From: Nocardia jiangxiensis NBRC 101359
GTDB taxonomy: Bacteria > Actinomycetota > Actinomycetes > Mycobacteriales > Mycobacteriaceae
DNA: 64,000 bases
Reading direction: 5' to 3'
NCBI RefSeq assembly: GCF_000308615.1
Contig: NZ_BAGB01000031.1
Coordinates: 179,348-243,347, forward strand
Positions 33,906 through 43,463 of this stretch are shown piece by piece (position 1 is the first letter of the stretch; each line of letters opens with the position of its first letter). The notes under the pieces were generated by a model. It was not told where the DNA came from, ran no database searches, and saw only the letters and a list, made by a program, of their open reading frames with translations. A program made the position numbers and the translations under genes.

Positions 33906-36112
33906 CAGCGTGCCGGTAGCCGCGGCAGCCACCAGTTCCAGCGGCCGAACAGTCGCATGAACGCCGGGACCAGGATCAGCCGCACGATCAGCGCGTCGAG
34001 GGCGATGGCCACCGCGAGTGCGAAGCCGATCTGCTTCAGTTCGAGTACATCGGCGGTGACGAAACTGGCGAAGACGGCCACCATGATGGCCGCTGCCGCG
34101 GTGATGGGGCGCGCGGTGCGCTCCAGGCCCTCGGCGACCGCGGATGCGTTGTCCGGGTGGCGATCCCACGCCTCGCGCATACGCCGGATGAGGAACACCT
34201 CGTAGTCCATCGACAGCCCGAACAACACCGCGAACACCAGCATCGGCAGATAGACCTGCAGAAAGCCGGTGCTGCGGAAACCGAGTACGGATTCGCCGAC
34301 GCCGTGTTCGAAGACCAGTACGGTCAGGCCCAGCGCCGCACCGGTCGCGAGCAGATTGAGCGCGATCGCCTTGAGTGCCAGCACGATACTGCGGAACGCG
34401 ATCACCAGGAAGATCAGCGAGACGATCAGTACCAGGGCGATCACCAAGGGGAACCGGCTGGTGATCCGCGCGGACACGTCGGCGAAGGTGGCCGTCGTGC
34501 CGCCGACCAGGATCTGCGCCGAGTCGACATCCTGTGCGCGGGAACGGATATCGGAAACGATCGCGGCAACCACGGTGGAGTCGAACGACTCTCGCGGCAC
34601 CACGACGGCGAGCAGCCTGCCGTCACTCGGCTGGGACAGAACCTTCGCGATACGCGGATCGTGGGACAGTTCGCCGACGAAGGTGTCGGCAGCGCTCAGG
34701 CCGGCCGGTGTGAGCACCGAATCGTGCGGGCCGGTCGCGACCACCTCGATCGGCGCGAGCAGGCCGGGGCCGAAGTTCTCCTGCACCAGCCGGGTGGCCT
34801 GGCCGGAGGGCTGGTCGGCCACCGACCGCAGGCCCATGTCGACGCCGTAGCGCAGTCCGGTGAGCGGCAGCGCCGCCACGGCAAGCACCGCGACACCGGC
34901 CAACCCGAACAGCACGGGACGGCGCATGACCGTATGCGCCCACCGCGCCCAGCCGCGGGAGGCCGTAGCCGACCGGGTTTCGGCCGGGCGCAGCCGAGCG
35001 GGCAGCGCGCCGCGGTTGACCGCCGGTCCCAGCAGGCCCATTGCGGCCGGAAGCAGGGTGAACGCGCTGGTGAGTGTGGCGAACAGCGCCGCCAGCACCC
35101 CGGCCGCGACACCGTCGAGCATGGGCAGGCCGACCAGGACCAGCGAACACAGTGATATCGCCACGATCAGCCCCGAGGCCAGGATGGTTCGCCCGGCGGT
35201 GTCCATGGCGACGCCGACGGCCTGCCCGATCGCCTCGCGCTCGCGTCGGCTGCGCACACCACGCCGGGTCAGTTCCTCGTTGAAGCGGCTGACGATGAAC
35301 ATCGCGTAATCGATCGCGGTCCCCGTGGCGATCATGGTCCCCACCGACAGCACGAGTGAGTCGAAGCTCAGAAATACGGTGAGCCCGAACAGGATTCCGA
35401 CCGCGAGTGCGATCCCGGCCGCGGTCGCCGTGATCGGGATCATGGCCGCGGTCACCGCGCCGAGTGCCAGGGCGAGCAGTACGGCGGCGACGGGCACGCC
35501 GATGGCCTCCGCGCGCGACATGTCGGCGGTCTCGGTCCGCATCAGATCCGCCTGGACGGGGGAGTATCCGGTCACCGAGATCCGCACCGTCGAATCCGAC
35601 ACGGCCGCAACAGCATTCTGCAGGTGCTGGGCGACCTCGCTGCGCGCCGACATCGATCCGTCGATGCCGATCACGGCGAAGGCGGTGTGCCGGTCCGCGG
35701 ATATCTGCATGGCCGCGGACCCCTCGAACGGTCCGATCGCGCTCACCACTCCGGCCACGTCGCGCACCGCGGGCAGGGTCCGATCGATCGCAGCTCGGAA
35801 CTCCGGGGTGTCGGCGGTGTATCCGCCGGAGTGGAAGACGATCAGATCCTGCTCGACTCCGGCTCGCGAGAAATGCTGTGCGACAACGTGGTCAACGGCC
35901 TGTGAGGCTGACCCGGGCAGGGTGTAGTCCGGTGCGCCGAGGCGCGCGTGCAGGGCCGGGTAGCCCGCGCCGCACAGGACGGCGAGCAGCAGCCACGCGC
36001 ACAGGACGACCCGGTGACGGCGCGCGATGAACCTGCCCCATCGCCCTGCGGCGTGGAGCCGGGGTTCGATGGTCGCCGCCTCGGGCCGATCCGACGTGGC
36101 GGACTGTGTCAT
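33851..36112 (-). CDS. MMPL-family (RND) transporter
   Basis: 753 residues in two similar halves, each with one leading helix, an extracytoplasmic domain and a bundle of five or six helices. The proton-relay Asp-Tyr pairs are seen in TGTAIDYAMFIVSRFNEE (first half) and GLSMDYEVFLIRRMREAW (second half). GAPDYTLPGSASQ marks the first outer domain. MMPL proteins export lipids, siderophores or drugs in mycolic-acid bacteria; the cargo is unknown here. AGGGAGGGG is the ribosome binding site. The C-terminal coding end lies inside the convergent TetR gene. Confidence 0.93.
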   Translation of the reverse strand: MTQSATSDRPEAATIEPRLHAAGRWGRFIARRHRVVLCAWLLLAVLCGAGYPALHARLGAPDYTLPGSASQAVDHVVAQHFSRAGVEQDLIVFHSGGYTADTPEFRAAIDRTLPAVRDVAGVVSAIGPFEGSAAMQISADRHTAFAVIGIDGSMSARSEVAQHLQNAVAAVSDSTVRISVTGYSPVQADLMRTETADMSRAEAIGVPVAAVLLALALGAVTAAMIPITATAAGIALAVGILFGLTVFLSFDSLVLSVGTMIATGTAIDYAMFIVSRFNEELTRRGVRSRREREAIGQAVGVAMDTAGRTILASGLIVAISLCSLVLVGLPMLDGVAAGVLAALFATLTSAFTLLPAAMGLLGPAVNRGALPARLRPAETRSATASRGWARWAHTVMRRPVLFGLAGVAVLAVAALPLTGLRYGVDMGLRSVADQPSGQATRLVQENFGPGLLAPIEVVATGPHDSVLTPAGLSAADTFVGELSHDPRIAKVLSQPSDGRLLAVVVPRESFDSTVVAAIVSDIRSRAQDVDSAQILVGGTTATFADVSARITSRFPLVIALVLIVSLIFLVIAFRSIVLALKAIALNLLATGAALGLTVLVFEHGVGESVLGFRSTGFLQVYLPMLVFAVLFGLSMDYEVFLIRRMREAWDRHPDNASAVAEGLERTARPITAAAAIMVAVFASFVTADVLELKQIGFALAVAIALDALIVRLILVPAFMRLFGRWNWWLPRLPARCQRKIASTASMIEPTASR

Positions 36113-36128
36113 CGCCCCTCCCTGGTGA

Positions 36129-36153
36129 ATACCTGAAAGTCACTATCAGGTAT
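36129..36153. promoter_or_regulatory. Palindromic operator of the MMPL gene
   Basis: ATACCTGA (36129-36136) and TCAGGTAT (36146-36153) are exact inverted repeats around a 9-base spacer that is itself symmetric (AGT-C-ACT). Only one base pair of the 25-bp palindrome fails to match. It lies 17 bp upstream of the MMPL start and is a typical TetR site. Confidence 0.7.
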
Positions 36154-36266
36154 GTCTCACCATAGAGACCCGCCGGGCACACGTGCAAGTGGCTGTCTGG
36201 AGTCCCGGGTGCATCGCGCGCGGGCCGCGTGGTGACGGGATAGGTTGTCGGATAGCGTTATCGGCA

Positions 36267-36294
36267 GAATTGAAAATTTGTAATTTCACAATTC
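36267..36294. promoter_or_regulatory. AT-rich inverted repeat upstream of the phospholipase gene
   Basis: GAATTG (36267-36272) and CAATTC (36289-36294) enclose an inner pair AAATT-TGT-AATTT. Such a 28-base AT-rich dyad stands out in this genome and lies 18 bp before the start codon, with the ribosome binding site GGAAGG between. Confidence 0.45.
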
Positions 36295-36312
36295 GGAAGG
36301 TTTCTGGGCGGC

Positions 36313-37842
36313 ATGGGTCTGTTCGACGGCATCAATCGGCGAGACTTCTTGGCCAAGGCGATGGCGGCGGGCGGGGTCGCGGCGCTGGCCTCGCTGGCGA
36401 ATCCGATCATCGAACGCGCGTATGCGGCCGATCCGGCCGGTATGGGCGGGCTCGGCGATATCGAGCACATCGTGCTGCTGATGCAGGAGAACCGCTCGTT
36501 CGACCACTACTTCGGGACGACGTCCGGGGTTCGCGGCTTCGGTGACAAGTCGGCGGCCTGGCGGCAGCACGGCTACGCGCCAGGCGTCGGACCGACCGCG
36601 GACGGATTCATTCTGCCGTTCCGGCTCGACACCACCCGTGGCGCGAGCCTGGACGGGGAGTGCATCAACGATCCGGACCACAGTTGGCCCGGCATGCACG
36701 AGTCCTGGAACGGCGGGCGCAACGACCGGTGGATGCCGATGTCGATCGCGAGCGTCGGTGCCGGAAACGGTCCTGCCGCAATGGGTTACTACACCCGCGA
36801 GGACATCCCGATCCATCACGAACTGGCCGACGCGTTCACGATCTGCGACCACTACCACTGCTCGGTGCTGGGCCCGACCGATCCGAACCGGCTGTACTGG
36901 ATGTCCGCGCACATCGATCCCGAGGGCGTGGCCGGTGGCCCGCTGGTGGAGACGCCCACGATCCTGCCGCAGAACGTCTTCAGCTGGCGCACCATGCCGG
37001 AGAACCTCTCCGACGCGGGGGTCAGTTGGAAGATGTACAACAACCGCGACATCGGTCCGATCTCCTCGGTATTCCTGGACGGCATGCTGGGTTGCTTCAA
37101 ACAGGCCGCCGATCCGAATTCCGAACTCGCGCGGCGCGGTAAGGCCCCGACCTTTCCGAACGAGTTCGCCGCCGACGTGGCCGCCGGCACGCTGCCGTCG
37201 GTGTCCTGGGTGATCCCGGCGCTGATGAACTGCGAGCATCCGGCGCTGCCGCCCGCATTCGGCGCGGTCGGCATCATGCAGGTGCTGGACATCCTCACCT
37301 CGAATCCACGGGTGTGGGAGAAGACCGCGCTGATCGTCAGCTACGACGAGAACGGCGGATTCTTCGACCACGTGACCCCGCCGACGCCGCCGCCCGGCAC
37401 GGCGGGGGAGTACCTGACCGCCGATCTGAAGCGGGTGCCCGCGGCAAAGGGCGTCGCGGGGCCGATCGGCCTGGGTTACCGCGTACCGTGCCTGGTCATC
37501 TCGCCGTACTCGCGCGGTGGGCTGGTCGCCTCGCAGACCTTCGACCACACCTCCCAATTGCGTTTGCTGGAGCGGCGTTTCGGCGTCGACGTGCCGAACC
37601 TGACGGCCTGGCGCCGCCGGACCGTCGGCGATATGACCTCGGCCTTCGATTTCGCCTCCGCGCCGAACAAGGCGCGGCCGCGAATCTCCGACCCGAATTC
37701 CCGTACGGCCGCGGCATTGGCGCAGTGCGGTCCGAATATCGCGCTCGGGACGCAGGACAAGGGCGTTCCCCATCCCGTGCCGCCCAATGCGATGCCCACG
37801 CAGCAGCCGGGCACTCGACGGCGGCCGAGCGGGCTGGTGTAA
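36313..37842 (+). CDS. plc: Tat-exported phospholipase C / phosphoesterase
   Basis: 509 residues. The N-terminus [24 protein letters not shown] is a twin-arginine signal, so the enzyme should be folded before export. The phosphoesterase family (bacterial non-toxic phospholipase C and acid phosphatase) is shown by [27 protein letters not shown] (metal-binding Glu-Asn), [15 protein letters not shown], and [14 protein letters not shown]. It resembles mycobacterial PlcA-D, which split phosphatidylcholine and sphingomyelin; substrate here is inferred. Length fits the family. Monocistronic, with an AT-rich dyad just upstream that could be a regulator site. Confidence 0.9.
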   Translation: MGLFDGINRRDFLAKAMAAGGVAALASLANPIIERAYAADPAGMGGLGDIEHIVLLMQENRSFDHYFGTTSGVRGFGDKSAAWRQHGYAPGVGPTADGFILPFRLDTTRGASLDGECINDPDHSWPGMHESWNGGRNDRWMPMSIASVGAGNGPAAMGYYTREDIPIHHELADAFTICDHYHCSVLGPTDPNRLYWMSAHIDPEGVAGGPLVETPTILPQNVFSWRTMPENLSDAGVSWKMYNNRDIGPISSVFLDGMLGCFKQAADPNSELARRGKAPTFPNEFAADVAAGTLPSVSWVIPALMNCEHPALPPAFGAVGIMQVLDILTSNPRVWEKTALIVSYDENGGFFDHVTPPTPPPGTAGEYLTADLKRVPAAKGVAGPIGLGYRVPCLVISPYSRGGLVASQTFDHTSQLRLLERRFGVDVPNLTAWRRRTVGDMTSAFDFASAPNKARPRISDPNSRTAAALAQCGPNIALGTQDKGVPHPVPPNAMPTQQPGTRRRPSGLV

Positions 37843-37952
37843 TTCGCGGCGGTCGCCATTGCGGCGATATTTCCGTCATTGTTCCGGCGTGCGGCAAGTG
37901 CGCGCCGGGCATCGGTGGCGAATGGGAAGGTGAACGGCGGGAGCCGGACTCG

Positions 37953-38168
37953 TCAGCCGACGGCGGTCGCGGGAACCCAGGGCACCGCGGCCAGGGTCGT
38001 GCGGCGTCGCATGGCCGCCCAGCTGTGCCGGGCCGGATTGATCAGCGCGGTGAGCCAGGTGCGGCGGTATGCGGCCAAAGCGGTCGCGACGGCGGGGATT
38101 TCGAGGCAGTGCACCCCGCCCGGCGTGCCCAATCGGTGGCGACCCGTCTGGATGTTTCGGATGCCCAA
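37953..38168 (-). CDS. Small unknown protein (71 residues)
   Basis: Begins at a TTG with AAGGAA 5 nt upstream and reads LGIRNIQTGRHRLGTPGGVHCLEIPAV and so on to WVPATAVG. Codon third positions are strongly G/C in this frame and not in the competing plus-strand frame, which is the main evidence for a real gene. Basic, Arg and Trp-containing, one weakly hydrophobic helix (AVATALAAYRRTWLTAL). No family recognised. Confidence 0.55.
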   Translation of the reverse strand: MGIRNIQTGRHRLGTPGGVHCLEIPAVATALAAYRRTWLTALINPARHSWAAMRRRTTLAAVPWVPATAVG

Positions 38169-38476
38169 TGCTGTTCCTTCGCTTGCTCGTCTGCGGCCTG
38201 GATCGCCTGCGGCGAAAGATTAGCGGAACGAAAGTGTGTGATCGGCGATTTTGATCGACTTGTGTCCTTGCGTGTCGGAAATTCTCGGACCACAGGTCGG
38301 TATCGGGTGGAAAAAGTTGCGGATTGATATCGCTGCCGTCACGGAATGGGAAATGTGCCGGGGGTCGCGTGAAAGACGTTGCCCGTGTGGGTATTCGGTT
38401 CGTTTGCGGCGATGTCACCGCCGGGCGGGGCCGGGGCGGGCGGGTCGGCGCGCCGGCCGGATGCGAAACTGGTCCG
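38169..38476. other. Gap upstream of coaE
   Basis: About 308 bases without a supported gene. The first half is less GC-rich (38215-38350) and probably holds the promoter of the small minus-strand gene. I see no clear -10 box or ribosome binding site for coaE. Confidence 0.35.
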
Positions 38477-39664
38477 ATGTTGCGTATCGGTCTCACCGGA
38501 GGCATGGGAGCGGGTAAGTCGACGGTGGCGCGGCTGCTGGTGGAGCGGGGCGCGGTCCTGGTCGACAGCGACGCGATCGCCCGCGAGGTGGTGGCGCCGG
38601 GTACCCCGGGACTGGCCGCGCTGGTCGATGCGTTCGGGTCCGACATCCTCTCCGCCGACGACAGTCTCGATCGTCCGGCACTGGCGGCCAAGGCATTCGC
38701 CAGCGACGAGGCCCGGGGCACGCTGAACTCGATCACCCATCCGCTGGTCGGAACCCGCACCGCCGAGATCATCGCCGCCGCGCCCGCGGACGGCATCGTG
38801 GTGCAGGACGTTCCGCTGCTGGTCGAGAACGGGCTCGGGGCGATGACCAACCTGGTCGTCGTGGTCGAGGCGGCGTTGGAGACGCGGGTGCACCGCCTCG
38901 AGGAGTTCCGCGGGATCGCCCGCGCGGACGCGTTGGCGCGGATCTCGGCCCAGGCGACCGACGAGCAGCGGCGAGCGGTCGCCGATGTGCTACTGGACAA
39001 TTCGGGGGTTCCGGCGGATCTGGAGCCGCAGGTGAGTGCGCTGTGGGACGAGCGGCTGGTGCCGTTCGAACACAACCTGCGCACCCGGACCCTGCCCGAG
39101 CGCGGTGCGGTGCAGGTGGTTGCCGCGGATCCGTCGTGGCCCGCGCAGGCGCAGCGGATCATCGCCCGGCTCGCCCTGGCCTGCGGCGCCGCCGCGCTGC
39201 GCATCGATCACATCGGCTCGACGGCCGTGCCCGGACTGCCCGCCAAGGACGTCGTCGACATCCAGATCACCGTGGCCGATCTGGAGACCGCGGACGGGCT
39301 TCGAGATGCGTTGCAGGACGCCGGGTTTCCGCGCGGTCCGTATCTCACCGACGATCCGAGGGCGGGTACCGATCCGGCGCTGTGGGCCAAACGGATTCAC
39401 GGCAATGCCGATCCGGGCCGACCGGCCAATGTGCACATCCGGGTGGACGGCTGGCCCGGACAGCGCTTCGCCCTCGCCTTCCGGGACTGGTTGCGCGCCG
39501 AACCCGCCGCGCGCGAGGAGTACCTGGCGGTCAAGCACAAAGCCGAGGCGAGTGCGGCAGGGCTGACCGGCGCCGCGGCGATCGCGGCGTACATCGACGT
39601 GAAGACCCCGTGGTTCGACGAGATCTATCCCCGCGTGCTGACCTGGGCCGAGCAGGCGGGCTGA
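38477..39664 (+). CDS. coaE: Dephospho-CoA kinase fused to a GrpB-like (UPF0157) domain
   Basis: 395 residues. Residues 1-200 are CoaE, which phosphorylates the 3'-OH of dephospho-CoA in the last step of CoA synthesis: P-loop GLTGGMGAGKST, DSDAIAREVV, and VQDVPLLVENGL. From about residue 215 a UPF0157/GrpB nucleotidyltransferase-like domain follows: ADPSWPAQAQRI, DHIGSTAVPGLPAKDVVDIQI, and NVHIRVDGWPGQRFALAFRDWLR. The same two-domain layout occurs in mycobacterial CoaE; the role of the second domain is not settled. ATG 38477 is set by the P-loop. It ends 3 bp from the convergent DUF402 gene. Confidence 0.94.
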   Translation: MLRIGLTGGMGAGKSTVARLLVERGAVLVDSDAIAREVVAPGTPGLAALVDAFGSDILSADDSLDRPALAAKAFASDEARGTLNSITHPLVGTRTAEIIAAAPADGIVVQDVPLLVENGLGAMTNLVVVVEAALETRVHRLEEFRGIARADALARISAQATDEQRRAVADVLLDNSGVPADLEPQVSALWDERLVPFEHNLRTRTLPERGAVQVVAADPSWPAQAQRIIARLALACGAAALRIDHIGSTAVPGLPAKDVVDIQITVADLETADGLRDALQDAGFPRGPYLTDDPRAGTDPALWAKRIHGNADPGRPANVHIRVDGWPGQRFALAFRDWLRAEPAAREEYLAVKHKAEASAAGLTGAAAIAAYIDVKTPWFDEIYPRVLTWAEQAG

Positions 39665-39667
39665 CCG

Positions 39668-40195
39668 CTACAGCCAGGTCAGCGTGATGCCCTGGGACTC
39701 TTCGATCCAGCTGCCGAAGTCGTGCCCGTGCCGGGCGATGCCGTCGATCGCGGTCGTGGCGACCTCGATCGCCTGCTGCGCCTGGACCGGACCGAGATAT
39801 CCGGCGGCGTGCGCGGCGAGGAGTTCGTCCACATCGAGCAGCCGCACGTCGCGGCCGGTGCGCACGACGAGATCCAGATAGTGGTCGATCGAACGCCACC
39901 GGCCCGGTTCGATCTCGGCGAATTCACCGATATCGATGTAGTAGTCCTGATCCCGGCGGTGTGCGGGGGTGTAGTGAAAGACGGTGGCGCGCAACGACAC
40001 CGCGGGCAGGATCCAGGACTCCAGGTAGTGGAATTCGGGATGGTCGGCCGTGCGGGCCATGTACAGCCCCCACGGCTCGACGTGATACCGCTCCACGGTC
40101 CGCACGAACCCCTTCGGATCGGTGTTGGTGAGCTCGCCGACATCGAAGTACTCGACCTTGGGTCGATGCAGATGAACCGCTGGCACCTGGGTCAT
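39668..40195 (-). CDS. DUF402-domain protein, first of two paralogues
   Basis: 175 residues. VEYFDVGELTNTDPKGFVRTVERYHVEPWGLYMAR, then SWILPAVSLRATVFHYTPAHRRDQDYYIDIGEFAEIEPGRWRSIDHYLDLVVRTGRDVRLLDVDEL fit the DUF402 barrel, related to FomD-type nucleotide hydrolases with acidic metal sites. The same gene position beside coaE is occupied by Rv1632c in M. tuberculosis. Its C-terminal GITLTWL is identical to that of the next gene on the same strand, 46 bp upstream, so the two arose by tandem duplication. Confidence 0.85.
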   Translation of the reverse strand: MTQVPAVHLHRPKVEYFDVGELTNTDPKGFVRTVERYHVEPWGLYMARTADHPEFHYLESWILPAVSLRATVFHYTPAHRRDQDYYIDIGEFAEIEPGRWRSIDHYLDLVVRTGRDVRLLDVDELLAAHAAGYLGPVQAQQAIEVATTAIDGIARHGHDFGSWIEESQGITLTWL

Positions 40196-40240
40196 ATCCT
40201 GAGAATCTACCGGGCATCGCCCGGTAGTTCAGGATTCCCG

Positions 40241-40849
40241 CTACAACCAGGTGAGGGTTATGCCCTTGGACCCGAGCCAGCGCTCGACGTGGCGCTCGTG
40301 CGCGACGATGCCGGAGACCACCGAATTGGCGCGTTCGATGATGCGCTGGGCCTCGGCGGCATCGACGTAACCCGCGTCGTGCGCGGCGAACAGGTCGCCC
40401 AGGCCGTGTAGTTCGGGGGTGTGGCCGTTGCGCGAGACGATATCGATGTAGTGGTAGATCGCGCGCCAGCGCTTGGGCTCGAGACGGGTGTACTCGCCGA
40501 CGTGGACGTGGTAGATCGGATCGCGATCGTGTGCGTTGTTGGCGTGACTCATCGTGATCCGCACCGCGGGATCCGGTAGCAACCAGGTCTCGGTGAACCG
40601 ATTGGGGGGCGCGTCGGCCGCGCGCACGAGGTACAGGCCCCACGGCTCGGCGTGATAGCTCTCCACGGCGTGCACGAAGCCGCGGGCGTCGGTCTTGGTG
40701 CAGTCGGCGATGTCGAAGTACTCGATCGACGGTTTGCGCGCGGTGCGCGCCGGTGCACCGGCAGGACCCGTATTCTGCGACGCGCCGTGCGTGTGCACGG
40801 TGGAGAGCAGGTTGCGTGCTGCGTTGCGCAATGGGTTGAGACTCGTCAT
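40241..40849 (-). CDS. DUF402-domain protein, second paralogue
   Basis: 202 residues, the upstream copy of the tandem pair. It shares YFDIADCTKTDARGFVHAVESYHAEPWGLYLVR, DPIYHVHVGEYTRLEPKRWRAIYHYIDIVSRNG and the GITLTWL end with its neighbour. It carries about 40 extra N-terminal residues with a Ser/Thr/Ala-rich linker. The pair are probably cotranscribed. Start ATG 40849 is the first with a plausible N-terminus; the frame is open further. Confidence 0.83.
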   Translation of the reverse strand: MTSLNPLRNAARNLLSTVHTHGASQNTGPAGAPARTARKPSIEYFDIADCTKTDARGFVHAVESYHAEPWGLYLVRAADAPPNRFTETWLLPDPAVRITMSHANNAHDRDPIYHVHVGEYTRLEPKRWRAIYHYIDIVSRNGHTPELHGLGDLFAAHDAGYVDAAEAQRIIERANSVVSGIVAHERHVERWLGSKGITLTWL

Positions 40850-41079
40850 TGCACTGCCCCTATCTGGAACTGCCTGGGAAACCGGGTCGACAGTACACCG
40901 GGATTGCCTGCCGCGCGGGAGCGTAAACACACTTCTCGCGCGTCGTGACGAATTCGGCACCGAGTGCGAACTTCCTTGCGGCACCGGACATTTCGGACAT
41001 TCGTTGATCATTCCCAGGTGGCCGGGGGCGGCCGCCGGGGCGCGCGGGGCCCGCGGGCGCGCGTATAGAGCGGTGAATG

Positions 41080-41102
41080 TTGTCGGTGGGTGGTCCTACG
41101 CT
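41080..41102 (+). promoter_or_regulatory. DNA-damage promoter (RecA-NDp/PafBC type) of uvrB
   Basis: TTGTCGGTG (41080-41088), eight bases, TACGCT (41097-41102): an exact TTGTCRGTG-N8-TANNNT. The -10 ends 7 nt before the uvrB ATG, so the mRNA should be leaderless, as proposed for polA. Confidence 0.75.
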
Positions 41103-41109
41103 GTGAATC

Positions 41110-43281
41110 ATGGCTTTCGCATCCGAGCTGCCCGCCGAGGGCAACACACCGCTGGCGCATTCGGAGTTCCGGCCCATCGGCGAGATCGAGCGGGCCGACG
41201 GGCGGTTCGAGGTGATCAGTGAGCACCGGCCCGCGGGCGATCAGCCCACCGCGATCGAGGAGCTCGACCGCCGGTTGGGGGCCGGGGAGCGCGATGTGGT
41301 CCTGCTGGGCGCCACCGGCACCGGTAAATCCGCGACGGCGGCCTGGCTGATCGAGCGCACCCAGCGTCCCACGCTGGTCATGGCGCCGAACAAGACCCTG
41401 GCCGCGCAGCTGGCCAACGAGTTGCGCGAGATGCTGCCGAACAACTCGGTCGAGTACTTCGTCTCGTACTACGACTACTACCAGCCCGAGGCGTACATCG
41501 CGCAGACCGATACCTATATCGAGAAGGACAGTTCGATCAACGACGATGTCGAGCGGCTGCGGCATTCGGCCACGTCGAGTCTGCTGTCTCGCCGGGACGT
41601 GGTGGTGGTCGCCTCGGTGTCCTGCATCTACGGCCTGGGCACGCCGCAGTCCTATCTGGACCGGTCCGTGCAGCTAGAGGTCGGCGGCGAGGTCGACCGG
41701 GACAGGTTGCTGCGGCTGCTGGTCGATGTGCAGTACACCCGCAACGACATGTCCTTCACCCGCGGTTCGTTCCGGGTGCGCGGCGATACGGTCGAGATCA
41801 TCCCGTCCTACGAGGAGCTCGCGATCCGCATCGAGTTCTTCGGTGACGAGATCGAGGCGCTCTACTACCTGCACCCGCTGACCGGTGATGTGGTGCGACA
41901 GGTGGATATGGTCCGGATCTTCCCCGCGACGCACTATGTGGCCGGTCCGGAGCGGATGGAGCGGGCCGTGGCCGATATCGAGGTCGAACTCGAACATCGC
42001 CTCGCCGAACTCGAGCGTCAGGGCAAACTGCTCGAGGCGCAGCGCCTGCGCATGCGCACCCAGTACGACCTGGAGATGATCCGGCAGGTCGGCTTCTGCT
42101 CGGGTATCGAGAACTATTCGCGGCATATCGACGGCCGCGCGGCCGGATCGGCCCCGGCCACCCTGATCGACTACTTCCCCGAGGATTTCCTGCTCATCAT
42201 CGATGAGTCGCACAACACCGTCCCGCAGATCGGCAGCATGTACGAGGGCGATATGTCGCGTAAGCGCAACCTCGTCGAATACGGCTTCCGGCTGCCGTCC
42301 GCGGTGGACAACCGCCCGCTGACCTGGGAGGAGTTCGCCGACCGCATCGGCCAGACGGTCTACATGTCGGCCACCCCGGGCCCGTACGAACTCGGGCAGA
42401 CCTCCGGCGAGTTCGTCGAACAGGTCATCCGGCCGACCGGTCTGGTGGATCCGCACGTCGTGGTCAAACCGACCAAGGGACAGATCGATGATCTGGTGCA
42501 CGAGATCCGGATGCGCGCGGAGCGTGACGAACGCGTACTGGTCACCACCCTGACCAAGAAGATGGCCGAGGATCTCACCGACTATCTGCTAGGGCTCGGC
42601 GTGCGGGTGCGATATCTGCACTCGGAGATCGATACGCTGCGTCGGGTGGAACTGCTGCGCCAGCTCCGCCTGGGGGAGTACGACGTCCTGGTCGGCATCA
42701 ACCTGCTGCGCGAGGGCCTGGACCTGCCCGAGGTGTCGCTGGTGGCGATTCTGGACGCCGACAAGGAAGGCTTCCTGCGCAGTACCACCAGCCTGATCCA
42801 GACCATCGGCCGCGCGGCCCGCAACGTCTCGGGCGAGGTGCACATGTACGCCGACAAGGTCACCGATTCGATGCGCAACGCCATCGAGGAGACCGAGCGG
42901 CGGCGCGCCAAACAGGTCGCCTACAACGAGGCGAACGGGATCGACCCGAAACCGTTGCGCAAGAAGATCGCGGACATCCTCGACCAGGTGTACCGCGAGG
43001 CCGACGAGACGGAGGTCGAGATCGGCGGTTCGGGCCGCAACGCCAGCCGCGGGCGTCGCGCCCAGGGCGAACCGGGCCGGGCGGTCAGCGCGGGCGTCTA
43101 CGAGGGGCGCGACATCAAATCCATGCCGCGCGCCGAACTGGCCGATCTGGTGAAGGAAATGACCGACCAGATGATGAACGCCGCACGTGAGCTGCAATTC
43201 GAGCTCGCCGGTCGATTGCGTGACGAGATCGCCGATCTGAAAAAGGAACTACGCGGAATGGACGCGGCCGGGTTGAAATGA
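41110..43281 (+). CDS. uvrB: Excinuclease ABC subunit B
   Basis: 723 residues, almost identical along its length to mycobacterial UvrB. UvrB is the damage-verifying helicase-like core of nucleotide excision repair, loaded by UvrA and handing over to UvrC. Walker A is [11 protein letters not shown], the beta-hairpin region is [33 protein letters not shown] box IIDESH, motif [33 protein letters not shown] and QTIGRAARN. The UvrC-binding UVR motif lies at the C-terminus ([28 protein letters not shown]). The upstream damage promoter links it with uvrA and polA of this window. Confidence 0.98.
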   Translation: MAFASELPAEGNTPLAHSEFRPIGEIERADGRFEVISEHRPAGDQPTAIEELDRRLGAGERDVVLLGATGTGKSATAAWLIERTQRPTLVMAPNKTLAAQLANELREMLPNNSVEYFVSYYDYYQPEAYIAQTDTYIEKDSSINDDVERLRHSATSSLLSRRDVVVVASVSCIYGLGTPQSYLDRSVQLEVGGEVDRDRLLRLLVDVQYTRNDMSFTRGSFRVRGDTVEIIPSYEELAIRIEFFGDEIEALYYLHPLTGDVVRQVDMVRIFPATHYVAGPERMERAVADIEVELEHRLAELERQGKLLEAQRLRMRTQYDLEMIRQVGFCSGIENYSRHIDGRAAGSAPATLIDYFPEDFLLIIDESHNTVPQIGSMYEGDMSRKRNLVEYGFRLPSAVDNRPLTWEEFADRIGQTVYMSATPGPYELGQTSGEFVEQVIRPTGLVDPHVVVKPTKGQIDDLVHEIRMRAERDERVLVTTLTKKMAEDLTDYLLGLGVRVRYLHSEIDTLRRVELLRQLRLGEYDVLVGINLLREGLDLPEVSLVAILDADKEGFLRSTTSLIQTIGRAARNVSGEVHMYADKVTDSMRNAIEETERRRAKQVAYNEANGIDPKPLRKKIADILDQVYREADETEVEIGGSGRNASRGRRAQGEPGRAVSAGVYEGRDIKSMPRAELADLVKEMTDQMMNAARELQFELAGRLRDEIADLKKELRGMDAAGLK

Positions 43282-43463
43282 GTACCGTTCCACTGGGTTT
43301 CGGCTCGGTTCCCGCATCGCCCGGATTTCCGGTCGTCGCGGGGCATGCCGTCCCGGCGGAGTCCGGGGCCCAGGCACACGTGCACGCGGTCGTGCGCACA
43401 GGGAAGGTGTGCCTGGGTTCCGGTGTCCGCCGTGGCGGTGCGGGCCGTGCCCGGTGCGGCGGA

